This document shows positions 1 to 11,641 of a DNA stretch of 64,000 bases, in pieces. The stretch is from contig NC_133535.1 of NCBI RefSeq assembly GCF_048544455.1, positions 86,986,120-87,050,119 on the forward strand. The letters run 5' to 3'. Positions within the stretch are counted from its first letter, which is position 1. Each line of letters begins with the position of its first letter. Under the pieces are notes generated by a model, which saw nothing but the letters and a program-made list of their open reading frames with translations, was not told the DNA's origin and searched no databases. Source of the stretch: Silene latifolia. Taxonomy: Eukaryota > Streptophyta > Magnoliopsida > Caryophyllales > Caryophyllaceae. Made by a program: the position numbers and the translations under genes.

Positions 1-323
1 ACTCTAATTAGTGTCATTTTAATGAAAATGGCAAGATAAAACCATTTGTGGCATTATTTTCGACATTCAAGATTTGGGTTGACTCAGGTTTATTGAGTTG
101 CGGGTTTCTGAATCGGTTTTGGGTCCGAAGACGATTTTAACTCTAAATAGTGTTATTTTAATGCAAATAAAGTTAGAAAACCATTTATGAAATCAATTTT
201 CATATCCGAGTAGTGCATTAAACTGTCTCATGTATAGCCAATCCACGCACCCATATCAAAAACACGTTATAGTCCGATCATCATCGGGTGGTTTTTGGAA
301 GGTGTAGATACTGGGTATCTAGA
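1..323 (-). repeat. TAT1 3' LTR (partial)
   Basis: This stretch aligns with 35220-35561 over its whole length with scattered substitutions and a small indel. The outer TATCTACA of the right copy reads TATCTAGA here. On the minus strand this is the start of the 3' LTR, next to the polypurine tract. The rest of the LTR lies before the window. Confidence 0.8.
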
Positions 324-337
324 GAGCCCCCACTTTG
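324..337 (-). promoter_or_regulatory. TAT1 polypurine tract
   Basis: The minus-strand sequence CAAAGTGGGGGCTC sits directly against the LTR. This is the expected place and composition for the plus-strand DNA primer of an LTR retrotransposon, and it fixes the orientation as minus. Confidence 0.7.
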
Positions 338-965
338 ACTAAGGCTTGGACGGGGCGAAAGTCAAATTATGGCCTCCGGGTCAATCGAAGATTACAACCT
401 AAAGACCATTGCGACGTCGAGGCGACTCAAAAGGGTTTGAGCCAAGGACCTGCCATCAGGAAGGGCGACGTCGAGGCGACTCGGGGATTCGAGACAAGGA
501 CCTGCCGTCAGGAACAGTTTAGAGTTTGTCAACTTTTGATTCGGGTCATTTAAAGTCCATTAGGCTACGTATAAGGGCTCGTCCGCCATAGGAAGGAGTC
601 ATAACTGAGGCATCTTCGGGATACGTCCTTGAATCATTTGTGCGCAAAGACTCGCCAGCCGTGTTGAAGGTGCATTTTGAGGCTCGCCAGCCATAGGACG
701 GAGTCATACCTGAGGCATCTTCGGGTTATGTCCTTGAATTATTTGCGCGCAAAGGCTCGCCAGCCGTGTTGGATGTGATGCATTTTGAGGCTCACCAGCC
801 ATGTTGAATGTGCGTTGTGAGGCTCGCCAGCCATGTTGAATGTGATGCGTTTTGAGGCTCGCCAGCCATGTTGAATGTGATGCATTTTGAGGCTCGCCAG
901 CCATGTTGAATGTGCGTTGTGAGGCTCGCCAGCCATGTTGAATGTCGAATGATCGACTGTGGAAA
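338..965. repeat. TAT1 3' UTR with minisatellite (about 31 and 36 bp units)
   Basis: From about 640 to 955 the motif GAGGCTCGCCAGCCATGTTG recurs at least eight times, in units of two lengths that end either in a GTGATGCATTTT-like or in a GTGCGTTGT-like tail. At 400-520 a longer word containing GGCGACGTCGAGGCGACTC is duplicated, and the phrase around 'ggaaggagtcata' to 'ttgaat' occurs twice (592-640 and 700-740). The open reading frames seen here only reflect the repeat. The TSD GGAAA of COP1 closes the region at 961-965. Confidence 0.75.
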
Positions 966-2157
966 TGTTGGAGTTAGCGTACTCCACAATAATGCGTGTA
1001 CATAATAAATTTCATTAAAGGAATATCATCAGGATATTTATTATTTGATCCTCATCAGTTGATTAACGTAGATCGATAACGGTTGGCTTACTAGAGTTTG
1101 ACGTTATTGTCGTGAGACGACGGTGATCAACTGACCCCTTTCGGTCACACCTAAAGGAACGAAACCCAATTGACAACTAATTCATTGTATGAGATACAAT
1201 TTATTTAGTCCCTTGATTTATAGACTAAAAGGTTAGTCGATCTAGAGAGATTTCGAGTTGCGAACTCGTGGCGCGGCAGTTATTATTTAATTGTGCGATA
1301 ATTAAATAATAAATTTTATGAGACGGGTTTTAGTTAATTAATTGTTAATTCACTAAAATTATACTAATTGATTAATGTGATTAATATTAGTACGTAAATA
1401 ATATGTGTAGCGGTACACATATATTTACGGAGTGTTTTGGACAAATTTATTAGGATGCATTTAAACATAAAACGATGTTTAAAGTAAAATTACACGTATT
1501 TGTGCGACAAATATAACAACCGATATGGACCCATAAATGGCACATTGGACCATGTAAATAGAGTATAAATGGATGATTATAAACATAATCATTACACTCA
1601 TGACTTTGATCTATCCCATCAAACTTTTGTTCTATTTTATGCAGAATGACAATTGGACATAAAATAAAAAGCAAAATCTCTCCCACACTCCACCCTTACC
1701 ATCCGTCCTCTCCCTCCCATATAGACCAACAATTTTGTTCTTTTATTCATTACTTGCTTGGCATATTTTGCATGTGAATAAAAAGTTGGTTTATCTCTCT
1801 AAAACTAATAAGAAATAATTTTACTAAGAAGTTAGTAATCTAATATAAATACTATGTGTATTAGTATTATTTACATATTATCAAGGGTTATATCTAACAA
1901 ATATCTAGTTAGTATTTGTTAGATTATTGGGTTTTGTTCTTGGGTGCATCTTAAAGGAGATCTTCAATTTTGGAGATTTGTTTTAGGAGGATCATCCATT
2001 TCTAATTAGTACAAGAACAATCTAGATAGGTGATCTAGATTGTGCCCATATTACCATCAAATCTATGTAAGGAAATTGTATTTCCTTAATCTTTATTTAT
2101 TATGCTTTTATATTTACATGTATGTTACATAGATCACATAAAAATTATGAGATAATT
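966..2157 (+). repeat. COP1 5' LTR (3' end missing)
   Basis: It matches the 3' LTR closely from its first base to TTATGAGATAATTTGA at about 2157. The two copies then diverge at once. The 3' LTR continues about 40 more bases to a CA end beside the TSD, while the 5' copy runs into leader sequence. So the last part of this LTR, probably with the primer-binding site, appears to have been lost. Confidence 0.75.
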
Positions 2158-4577
2158 TGAAAAACTCAAAAATTGTGTTAGAAGAGGTTTTAGCACGAAA
2201 ATTTTTGGGCATACATACCTACTGATCTCAAAAGGCTTGTGGTAAAATTTGGTGATTTGTAAAGTTATTTTGCTATTTTTAATGATTTTTGGTAGAAAAC
2301 CGAGTCAAAAATGCCGTATTTTGGTTAAGAGTTAACTAAAAATAGTTAAAGTTGATTCAGGTCATGAAATTTTATATTGTTTCATGCATATTTTCTACAG
2401 ATTGTATGTAAAATTTAGAAGGTTGGTTTGAAGTTTTGCATGTTTATTGATTTTATGAGATAAAAGTCGATAAAAGTGAATTAAATTAATCATATATTTG
2501 AAACATTTGTTCCTGCCCTTGATAAATTTATGTACATTTAAAAAATATGATTTAAAAGATAAAAGTGAAATTTAAAATGTGATTTCACCTTATTTTGATG
2601 TTTATTTGTTTTTGTGGTTAAAAACGATAAATATCGATCTTTTTCTTCATAAAAAGTATCCGAAATTTTTTGGGCAATTTATCTGATATTTTGGTGTTCT
2701 TGGGAGTGTTCCAAAATACTTAAAATTTTTAGTTTCAGGTTTTGGTAATTTTTCAATTATTTTGGATTTATTACTTAAAAGTTATGATTTTACCCATTAA
2801 ATTAGCAAATATCACCAAATCAAACTAATTATTCATCATCAAATTAGTGAGGACTAATTTTGAGGTCCAAAACAGTTTGGACAATTAGTTTGGACTTAAA
2901 TGAGATTTAAGAGTTGATTATTGATTTTTACAAGTTAAAAATCGATTAAATCCACAAAACCAAGTAAGATACCAACGATTGATTGATAGGGCGATTTTGG
3001 CATCATTTTACAGTATTTTAAGCATATTTATTTATGTTGAATGAATGATTGTCATTTATTTAAAGTATTTATTTTGTTGTACCTAGTATGGCCTAGTTTA
3101 TTTTAATCGTTATTACCCAAAATGAATGGGAATAGCGATTTGTTTGTAATTTAAATACGATCTCGTATCGTCGGTTTGTAATTAATTAGTAGTTTTATTT
3201 ATTTTATTAATTAATGTATAATAGGAATAGCTATGTAATTTAATTGTAATAGTTATTTTTACCGGCGTTTCCAAAAGACGGATTTACATCGAGACGGAGT
3301 CTAATTTTGGAAAGGTGTTCCAAATCTCACAAGAAGGAGCCACTTTTGGAATGAAGAGGCAAGGGACCAAGGAGTTGATTTCCGATATGTAATAGTCTAG
3401 TTTTTATTAACTAGGAGGCCATACTAGGATTATTCATATGCTTGCTTGCTTTTATTTTTCCGCCCATGCCAAAATCGCGATTCACATGCATTTTACTTTC
3501 GCGGTTGTCAATTCACATCATTTACATTCACATACTTAGTTCACTTATAGGGAATTTATGACTAAATTGACAAGATCTCTCACATAACTAAAATTGAGAT
3601 AATTAGGGGCTACCGTCTACCAATTTTGGTGGACGTAAGCCGCAATTTTTCTGTTTTTCTTACTAAATATCTATTAATGATTTAATTATATGCAAATAAC
3701 TCTTGCCTCTCCTTTATTGGAGATTTGTCCTCGCCTTTGTGTGAGTTTGGTCCTCATCTTGTGTGAGATTCATCCCTCTATTTGAGAGGTTCAAGAATTA
3801 TGTGGAAGATCAATGGTCTTATATGTAGTCATATGGTACTGCAATGGAAATTGGATTATTGCTTACGATTTGTGAGATCGGACAAGATTCATCTCTTTCA
3901 AAACTTTATTATCAGATCTATGGATCCCCTCGCAGTTGGTTGTATGAAGAAACAGCGGTATTTTAGAGGGTGGTGTGCATAAGCGCTTTTATCTAATAAT
4001 GATCTTAGTTTAAGGAAGAGTTTGTCTTGCTTGTGTTTATAAATTTGTATTCAATTAATTTTAATTTTTGTTGCAATTCTTGTATGACATATTATTATTA
4101 TTAATGAATTTGATCTTTTGCTCAAAAAAAAAACTAAAATTGAGATTAGCCTTACCAATTAGTAACACCTATGAATCCTTTGTTCATTAGAGTCACGCTC
4201 GCCCAAGCGAGGTGTTCTCTTTTTACCTCGGGTAAGTAGGGTGGTAAACAGTTATCACGCGCCAAAGTTGGTTGGACTCAACGGGGTATAAGACGGTCTT
4301 GTATTCCGGGGCTAGTAGATGGATTTAAGGAAATTCGTCAACCAAAAGTTCTAGAGGTAGAATTAGTCAACCGTTGACTTACCGAATTTACATGATTATG
4401 GGATGTTTTGCCCAAGCAATGCTCATTTTTGTTTAAAATTTGGGTCTTGGAATCATTTATATAATTTAGTGGGAGATCATTATATAAATGTTAAAACATG
4501 TTAAAGATGTTTCACAAGTAAAATTAAAACAATGAATGTTAATATTTCCTTATTTTGTTGTAGCATTTTAATTCGCA
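2158..4577 (+). other. COP1 untranslated leader
   Basis: This is about 1.9 kb of AT-rich sequence between LTR and gag, not counting the insert at 3601-4131. I find no ORF of note and no TGGTATCAGAGC-type primer-binding site after the LTR. An unusually long leader is possible for copia elements, but part of this may be foreign sequence joined at 2157. Confidence 0.55.
3601..4131 (+). mobile_element. Short poly(A)-tailed non-LTR insert (SINE, truncated LINE or retrocopy)
   Basis: A 15-bp direct repeat AACTAAAATTGAGAT flanks it (3586-3600 and 4132-4146). The insert ends in an ATTATTATTATTAATG stretch followed by an A run. Together these are the signature of target-primed reverse transcription. 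The body has no RT homology that I can see and no clear tRNA-like A and B boxes. The start contains ACCAATTTTGGT, a small inverted repeat. I cannot say which of the three classes it is. Confidence 0.8.
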
Positions 4578-7500
4578 ATGGCAACTTCATCAACTCCATC
4601 GACTACTACACTAGGCAAAGTTTCATGGCTAAGGTCCGTAATCGACAAATGCATCTTAAAAGATGACGGTAGTACCTTTCTTGAATGGGAATACAACATC
4701 AAAAGTGCTGCGTTGTCCGACAACGTGCTCACTTACTTGACCGATGCCCCTCCCGTCGAGCCCGGTCCAAGGGCTTCATCGGCGGTGCGGACCGCCTATG
4801 ATGACCATGTGAGGATGTCGAATGATATCAAAAATGTGTTGATATGGTCGATGTCCCCAAATCTCAAGCTTTCATGCATTTCTTTGAATGCGTACGAGAT
4901 ATTCACTCGTATGAATACTATGTTTTCACAAACACCAAAAGTCCGCCAATACGAAGAGGCGGCACGCTTCTTTGAAGCAAAGCTTGAGAGGGGCCAAAAG
5001 GTTGGTCCCCATATGCTAAAAATGGTCGAATATGTCGACATCCTAGAGCATCTAGGGTGTAAGATTCCTAAGACTGTTGTGGTGGATCGCATCCTCCACT
5101 CACATCCTTCCAAGTTTGCCCATTTTAGGGTGAACTATAACATGAATGGCATGGATAAGAGTTATCATGAAATTCATGCGCTCCTCACCCAAGAGGAGAG
5201 GGATATGGAAGCTAGTGGGAGTAAAAAAGGGGATGTTTTAACCATGAAGTTAAAGAACATGACCCTTGGAGTTAAGACGGGAAAGGGGAAGGAAAAGTCC
5301 CAATTCAAGAAATCGTCAAAGAAACAAGACAAGTGAAAGGGGAAAGCCGTTGAGAATTGCAAACCCAAGGCAAAGAATGTCAAACTCTCTGAGGCCGAAT
5401 GTTTCCATTGTAATGGGAAGGGACATTATAGGAGGAGTTGTCCCAAATACTTGGAGGACCTAAAGGAAGGGCGTGTGACGCCTATTAGTATGATTTCCTC
5501 TCTCTATATGATAGACGTTAATTATACTTGCACATCCACTTGGGTACTAGATACCGGATGTGGCTCTCACCTTTGTAATTATTTACAGGGTTTAAGGGAC
5601 GTGCGAGCACTAGCAAAAGGTGATGTGGATCTATGCATGGGCAATGGAGCTAGAGTAGCGGCCGTTTCCGTGGGGACCTATGTGCTCACTTTAGCTAGTG
5701 GTCTAGAGTTGTATTTAAATAAGTGTTATTTTGTACCAACTTTAACCAAGAACATCATCTCCATTTCCGCGTTAGACGCGGAAGGCTTTTGTTTTATGAT
5801 TAAGGACAATTGTTGTACTTTTTCGTTGAATGAATTGGTTTATGGCAAGACCATTTCAATTGGAGGTATTTATGTTTTAAATGATGTTAATGACGTTTAT
5901 CATGTGGAAGCTAAAAAGCTCAAAATGGGTGATCCAAATGAATCCTACCTTTGGCATTGTCGTTTAGGTCACATAAACGAAAGACGCATTAAGAGACTTG
6001 CTTCATCAAAGGTGCTCAAACCATTTGATTTCGAATCTTATGGTATATGCGAGTCTTGCCTTTTAGGCAAGATGACTCGTGCACCTTTTGCAGGGAAAGG
6101 GACACGAGCTAGTGAGGTTTTGGCTCTCATACATACGGATGTGTGTGGACCATTAACCATCACCGCTAGAGGAGGTTTTCACTACTTCATTACTTTTACT
6201 GATGACTTGAGTAGATATGGGCATGTCTACTTGATGAAGAACAAGAGTGAAGATTTTGACAAGTTCAAGGAGTTTCAGAATGAAGTAGAGAACCAATTGG
6301 ATAAAAAGATTAAGACACTACGATCCGATCGTGGTGGTGAATACCTAAATTCTGAATTTGATTCACACCTGAAAGATTGTGGTATAGTATCACAATGGAT
6401 TCCTCCTAGCACACCACAATTAAATGGTGTAGCAGAAAGGAGAAACCGAACTTTACTAGATATGGTTCGGTCTATGATGAGTCTAACCGAGCTTCCTGAT
6501 TCGTTTTGGGGTTTTGCCCTCTTGTCTGCAATATTTTTACTAAATCGAAGCCCGACTAAAGCAGCCGATAAGACTCCATATGAGATATGGACAGGGAAAG
6601 TCCCTCATTTGTCATTCTTGCGAATTTGGGGTTGCGAAGCGTACGTCAAGATCAAGTCTGACAATAAACTTGCACCCAGGCCTGACAAATGTCTTTTTAT
6701 AGGTTATCCAAAGGAAACACCTGGTTATTACTTCTACAATAAACACGAGAACAAAGTGTTTGTGGCTCGTGATGCTGTCTTCCTAGAAAAGGAGTTTATT
6801 TCTAGAAGACAGAGTGGGAGAAAATTTGAACTTGACGAAGTTCGAGAGCCACAAACCGAGAATGAGGTAAAGGAGAACGTGAGGGATAACGTTCCGTCCT
6901 CCTCTGCAACAGTGATCGTTCCGAGAAAGTCAAGTAAGATTTTTAATCCACCTAACCGCTACCTTGGTAACATCGAAGAGGATGGTGTTTTGTTACTTTT
7001 GGAAAGTGATGAACCCACTACCTACAAATCGGCCATGTCTAGTCCCGACTCCTCGCTTTGGCTAGAAGACATGCGGTCCGAAATGGATTCCATGTACGAG
7101 AACCAAGTATGGGACTTGGTGGATTTACCTGAGGGAGGGCGACCCCTGAAGTGTAAATGGATATATAAAATTAAGCTCGGCGTGGATAAACATGTAGATG
7201 TTTACAAAGCTAGATTGGTGGCAAAAGGTTTCACCCAAGTTCATGGTCTACACTATTACGAAACCTTCGCTCCAGTCGCTATGCTTCGGTCCATTAGGAT
7301 AATCTTAGCGGTTGCCGCGTTTCATGATTATGAGATTTGGAAAATGGATGTCAAAACCGCCTTCTTGAATGGGATTATAGAAGAGGAAGTGTACATGATA
7401 CAACCTAAAGGTTTTGTGGATACATCTAACCCTAAGAAGGTGTGTAAGCTCAAGAAGTCCATCTATGGTCTTAACCAAGAATCTTGGAGTTAGAATCATC

Positions 7501-8591
7501 GCTTTGATCATGTTATTAAACAATACGGTTTCACCCGAAGTGTGAAAGAACCGTGTTTATACATGAAGTTTAGTGGGAGAAAGGTTGTATTCCTTGTCCT
7601 ATATGTGGATGACATATTGCTCATAAGGAATGATATTCCATCGCTCACTTCCGTTAAGGAGTGGCTAGGGAATCACTTCCAGATGAAGGACTTGGGAGAG
7701 GCACAACGAATCTTGGGTATCCGGATCTATAGAGATAGGTCCAAGAGGATACGAGCATTGAGTCAAGAAGCTTATATTGAGAAAGTTCTTGACCAGTTCA
7801 ATATGAAAGACTCCAAGAGAGGATTTCTACCTATGGGCCAAGGGATTACTTTGAGCAAGTCACGGTCTCCCTCTACCCTTAAGGAGATTGAACACATGAA
7901 GATCGCACTTTATGCTTCCGCTGTTGGGTCTATCATGTATGTTATGATTTGCACTCGTCCCGACGTCGCGTATGCCTTGAGCATGACAAGTCGTTATCAA
8001 GCCAAGCCTGGTGAGAGTCACTGGATAGCCGTAAAGAACATCCATAAGTATTTGAGAATAACTAAGGATTAGTTCTTAGTGTTTGGAGGAGAAACTGAGT
8101 TGCGTGTAAGAGGTTACATGGACGCAAGTTTCCAAACCGATCGGGATGATATGAAATCCCAATCCGGCTATGTGTTTATGCTAAAAGGAGGAGCTGTTTG
8201 CTGGAAGAGCTTCAAGCAAAGCGTTACCGCGGATTCTACAACAGAGGCTGAGTACCTTGCAGCATTTGAGGCTGCAAAGGAAGCTATTTGGATTCGGCAA
8301 TTCATAGAGGGACTTGGAGTAGTCCATTCCACCAAAGATCCGATCACTCTATATTGTGATAACATTGGAGTTATTTTTCAAGCCAAAGAGCCAAAGTCTA
8401 GTAACAAATCTAGACACATTGAAAGGAAATACTATGTAATTAGATATTATGTGGAAAGGAAGGAAATAGACATTTGTAAGGTTGGGACAACCAATAATAT
8501 TGATGATCCTTTAACCAAGCCTTTATCAAAGGCTAAACATGATGATCATGTCATCACAATGGGATTGAGACGAGTACCAAATTTTCTTTAG
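4578..8591 (+). pseudogene. COP1 gag-pol polyprotein, broken by three in-frame stops
   Basis: One reading frame runs from ATG 4578 to the stop at 8591 (1338 codons), interrupted by TGA at 5334, TAG at 7491 and TAG at 8070, with no frameshift. Order: gag-like N-terminus (codons 1-250); CCHC knuckle CFHCNGKGHYRRSC (about codons 273-287); aspartic protease DTGCGSH (codon 325); integrase HHCC zinc site (codons 460-494) and D,D,E core (TDV about 521, SDRGG about 584, ERRNRT about 620); RT from about codon 850 with YVDD (about 1009); RNase H with TEAEY and LYCDN. All three stops can be explained by a C-to-T change on one strand (CGA to TGA, TGG to TAG). The order INT before RT is diagnostic of Ty1/copia. 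Confidence 0.92.
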
Positions 8592-9384
8592 ATTATGGAT
8601 ATATAATAATTGGATAGTGTATCTCTTTATATATATATATGATAATCGCATTCATTGTTTAAGCATTCTTTTATGAATCTTTTATTTAGTGTGACTAAAT
8701 TTTTAATACCTTGTTTATTTGAATAATTTGTGGAGACAATATTGAACACTATTCAAGTGAATAAGATAAACATTGTGTTTTGTCCCTAGTCACTTAATGA
8801 GGTGACATCTCGGAGTGACTAGATTGTAAGTCGATTGATGGTTGTTCAACACCATGAGGTCATACGTAATGACTAGTTGATTACATAGGTAGAGTGTGTG
8901 ACATTTTGCCGGACAGTGACCATCTAGAGAGTCCCTTAGTTCTATTTTAGACGCCTGGTCGTGGCAGGGATCTCTAAGATATTCCTATGAGTCGATTCTT
9001 TTGACTGGAGACTATTATCTAAGTCAGTGCAGTTTCCGAGTGACTTTGGTTTTTGTCCTAGGTCATACCGTGAAAGGAGGCCAAAGGACATCTTCTGTGT
9101 CATGATGATCTGTATTGGGCAAAGATAGATAAGGCATACAGGAATTGTCCACCCACGTTAAGTAACTATATCTCAAGGCCACTCGAGGAGTTGTGACTAT
9201 AAATGCGTGGCCACGCTCGAAAGTAATCTGTGGAAGATTTTTCCGGTCTAGAAGTCATACTCCTGATCGATAAAACCACTCGCGATATGTTCATGTGCAA
9301 GTGCAACCTGAAAGACACCTTGCATTGAGTGGGAGATTAAAAACGGACAAGAGAATTGATAGCGCAGTCGGCCAAGTGGGAGAT
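8592..9384 (+). other. COP1 3' untranslated region and polypurine tract
   Basis: About 790 bases follow the polyprotein stop. They end in AAGTGGGAGAT (9374-9384), a typical copia polypurine tract directly before the TG of the LTR. I see no coding content. A short AT dinucleotide run is present near 8630. Confidence 0.75.
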
Positions 9385-9718
9385 TGTTAGAGTTAGTGTC
9401 CTCCACAATAGTGCGTTGAAATAATAAATCTCATTAAAGGAACGTCATCAGGATATTTATTATTTGATCCTCATCAGTTGATTAACGTAGATTGATAACG
9501 GTTGGCTAACTAGAGTTTGACGTTATTGACGTGAGACGGCGGTGATCAACTGACCCCTTTTGGTCACACCTAAAGGAACGAAGCCCAATTAACAACTAAT
9601 TAATTATATGAGATCATGAAAACCGTTTTTCCTCAAACCCTGTTTTATCCTTAGTTCTGATTCTTTTCATGCCGCGACGCGTGCTCGGCAGCTTCAATCA
9701 AAGCCATCCATAGCTTCC

Positions 9719-11641
9719 GTGGACACTCAGAAATCTTCTGGTACCAATTTTGTGGAAAATGATGTAGAATCGGACGAAATTTTACATACCCAGGCTCCAC
9801 GGAAGAATACTGTGAATGCTCTTATTCAATCCGCCATTGTTGGTAAAGGTTCTACTCCCTCTCTTGCTAAGAAGCCTGTTATTACTCCTGCTCCTTTTCG
9901 TATTGCGAATCTTGGATTTACTTCCGGTGCCGTGAGTTCTTCTCGCTCTTCTCCCACAATTTCTCTTACGGATAATGTTCATACTGTTGTTTCTAATACA
10001 ATTGTGAATTCTGATACTGTTATTCCCATAATTCCTTCTGATAATGTTGAATTAAGACCTGCAACTGTTCTTGTGAATACTACTGTGAATAATCACACTA
10101 GTTTAGATACAAATAAAGTGGTTATGGAAGAAATCCCTATTGTTTCTGAAGTTCCTACTGTGGGAAACCCCAAAACAGCCATAGTGGGTGGAAACTGGTG
10201 TAAAGCTCTCAATACTCCTGCCAAATTAGGCATGAATCTCTTTTTTTGTGAAGCAAGTGCTAAATCTTCTGAGGTTGATATTGATGCCTCTGATTATGCT
10301 GATGAACTAAAATTGTGGTCCAATACTCTAATGGGTAATGTTCTTGGTGGACGACCTACCCTGAAAACAGTACAGGAGTTTGTTACTAAGAGTTGGGCCA
10401 ATATTGCATCTCCCACAGTTCAGTATTTTAAACAAGGGTGGTTCACTTTTAGATTTGATTCTGATGTTGCATTAAACAATGTTCTGAAGCAAGGCCCTTG
10501 GAAGGTGGGTCACAATACCCTGATCTTGAAACAATGGAGTCCTTCCTTTTCTTTGGAGGTCGACAGGGTTGCTAAGGTTCCCATTTGGATCCTTTTCCCA
10601 GGCCTTGATCCTTTCTTATGGACTAATAAGGTTCTGAGTAAGATGGCTAGCAAAGTAGGCAAGCCACTTTTTGCAGATCCAGCAACTACTTCTAAGGAAA
10701 AATTGTCTTTTGCTAGGGTGCTTGTTGAAGTAGATGTATCCCAGGAGCTTCCTTCTCATGTGGTTATTAACACCCCCCATCTGGGCCAGTATTCTCAAAA
10801 AGTTGTGTATGAATGGCTGCCCTACTATTGTAAATGTTGTGGTAAGTTGGGTCACACCTCTGTGAACTGTAAAAGGAATAAGACTGAGGATACTCCTTCT
10901 GGGTCTGCTCCTTCCTCTCAGGGACCAGTTTCTCAGCAAGTTCAGTCTCCTCAAAAAAGTGTGGTCACTGAGGTTGTTCCTTCTAATCCTTTGGTTACTG
11001 ATATCTTAGTCTCTCCCAATTCTTTCCAGATTTTAGGAGAGAACCCTGAAGTTGATCAAGTTGAGCTAGGTGGTACCTCAGCAGCTTCTGGGGCTGTAGT
11101 GGGTTCAGTAGAGAGGAATGTAGACTCAGAATGCTCAATGCTAGGTCAGAGATCCTCTCTTGCTGAGCCTATTCCTCCTCAGAAAGCTTCTGAAATGCAC
11201 TCAGGAAGCTCAACTAAGTCTAAGGGTAAAAAGACATCTAAAACTAAGTCTCAGGGTGTACCTAAATCTGTTTCTGGCCTGAAAGGCAAATCTGGACTAG
11301 GTGGTACCTCGGTTTCCATTCAGAATGATGGGTTAGTTGAGGGGAGGAATGTAGGCTCATCAAGCTCTCAGCTAGGCCAGAGATCCTCTTCTCACTTACC
11401 CCTCTCATCTGCTTTGGTTTCTGAAATGCATCAAGAATGTCCTATTCTTTCCCCTGGTTTGATAGAATCACCTGATCCTGGTGGTTCTGTTTCTCTAGGG
11501 TTAGTCCCTTCAAACCAAGGTAGTGAGAAATCTCCATTGACTGTCCCTGCAGTAGGTCAGTCAGTGTTACAGTCTAACAGTTCTCCAACTGATTTAGTGG
11601 ATATTCATGGCATTGTTTCCCCTCAATTAAGTTCCCAATGA
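9719..11641 (+). CDS. L1-A ORF1: RNA-binding DUF4283/zinc-knuckle protein
   Basis: The open frame gives about 640 residues. Residues about 195-355 match the DUF4283 pattern of plant L1 ORF1 (WANIASP, QGPWKVGHNTLILKQWSP, VPIWILFPGLDP). A CCHC knuckle follows at about 371-384 (CKCCGKLGHTSVNC). The C-terminal 250 residues are rich in Ser, Gly and Pro. The frame is open upstream to 9620 but has no ATG; 9719 is a GTG, so the true start is uncertain or lost. ORF1 proteins of this family bind LINE RNA to form the RNP. The stop overlaps the ATG of ORF2 (ATGA, 11638-11641). Confidence 0.85.
   Translation: MDTQKSSGTNFVENDVESDEILHTQAPRKNTVNALIQSAIVGKGSTPSLAKKPVITPAPFRIANLGFTSGAVSSSRSSPTISLTDNVHTVVSNTIVNSDTVIPIIPSDNVELRPATVLVNTTVNNHTSLDTNKVVMEEIPIVSEVPTVGNPKTAIVGGNWCKALNTPAKLGMNLFFCEASAKSSEVDIDASDYADELKLWSNTLMGNVLGGRPTLKTVQEFVTKSWANIASPTVQYFKQGWFTFRFDSDVALNNVLKQGPWKVGHNTLILKQWSPSFSLEVDRVAKVPIWILFPGLDPFLWTNKVLSKMASKVGKPLFADPATTSKEKLSFARVLVEVDVSQELPSHVVINTPHLGQYSQKVVYEWLPYYCKCCGKLGHTSVNCKRNKTEDTPSGSAPSSQGPVSQQVQSPQKSVVTEVVPSNPLVTDILVSPNSFQILGENPEVDQVELGGTSAASGAVVGSVERNVDSECSMLGQRSSLAEPIPPQKASEMHSGSSTKSKGKKTSKTKSQGVPKSVSGLKGKSGLGGTSVSIQNDGLVEGRNVGSSSSQLGQRSSSHLPLSSALVSEMHQECPILSPGLIESPDPGGSVSLGLVPSNQGSEKSPLTVPAVGQSVLQSNSSPTDLVDIHGIVSPQLSSQ

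Noticed and set aside
704..989. Overlapping ORFs encoding repeated 'HSTWLASL' segments
   Set aside because: All are readings of the minisatellite at 640-955 in different frames.
3782..3982. A 66-codon ORF in the poly(A) insert
   Set aside because: No recognisable motif and short. It could be a relic of a retrocopied gene, but the sequence gives no support.
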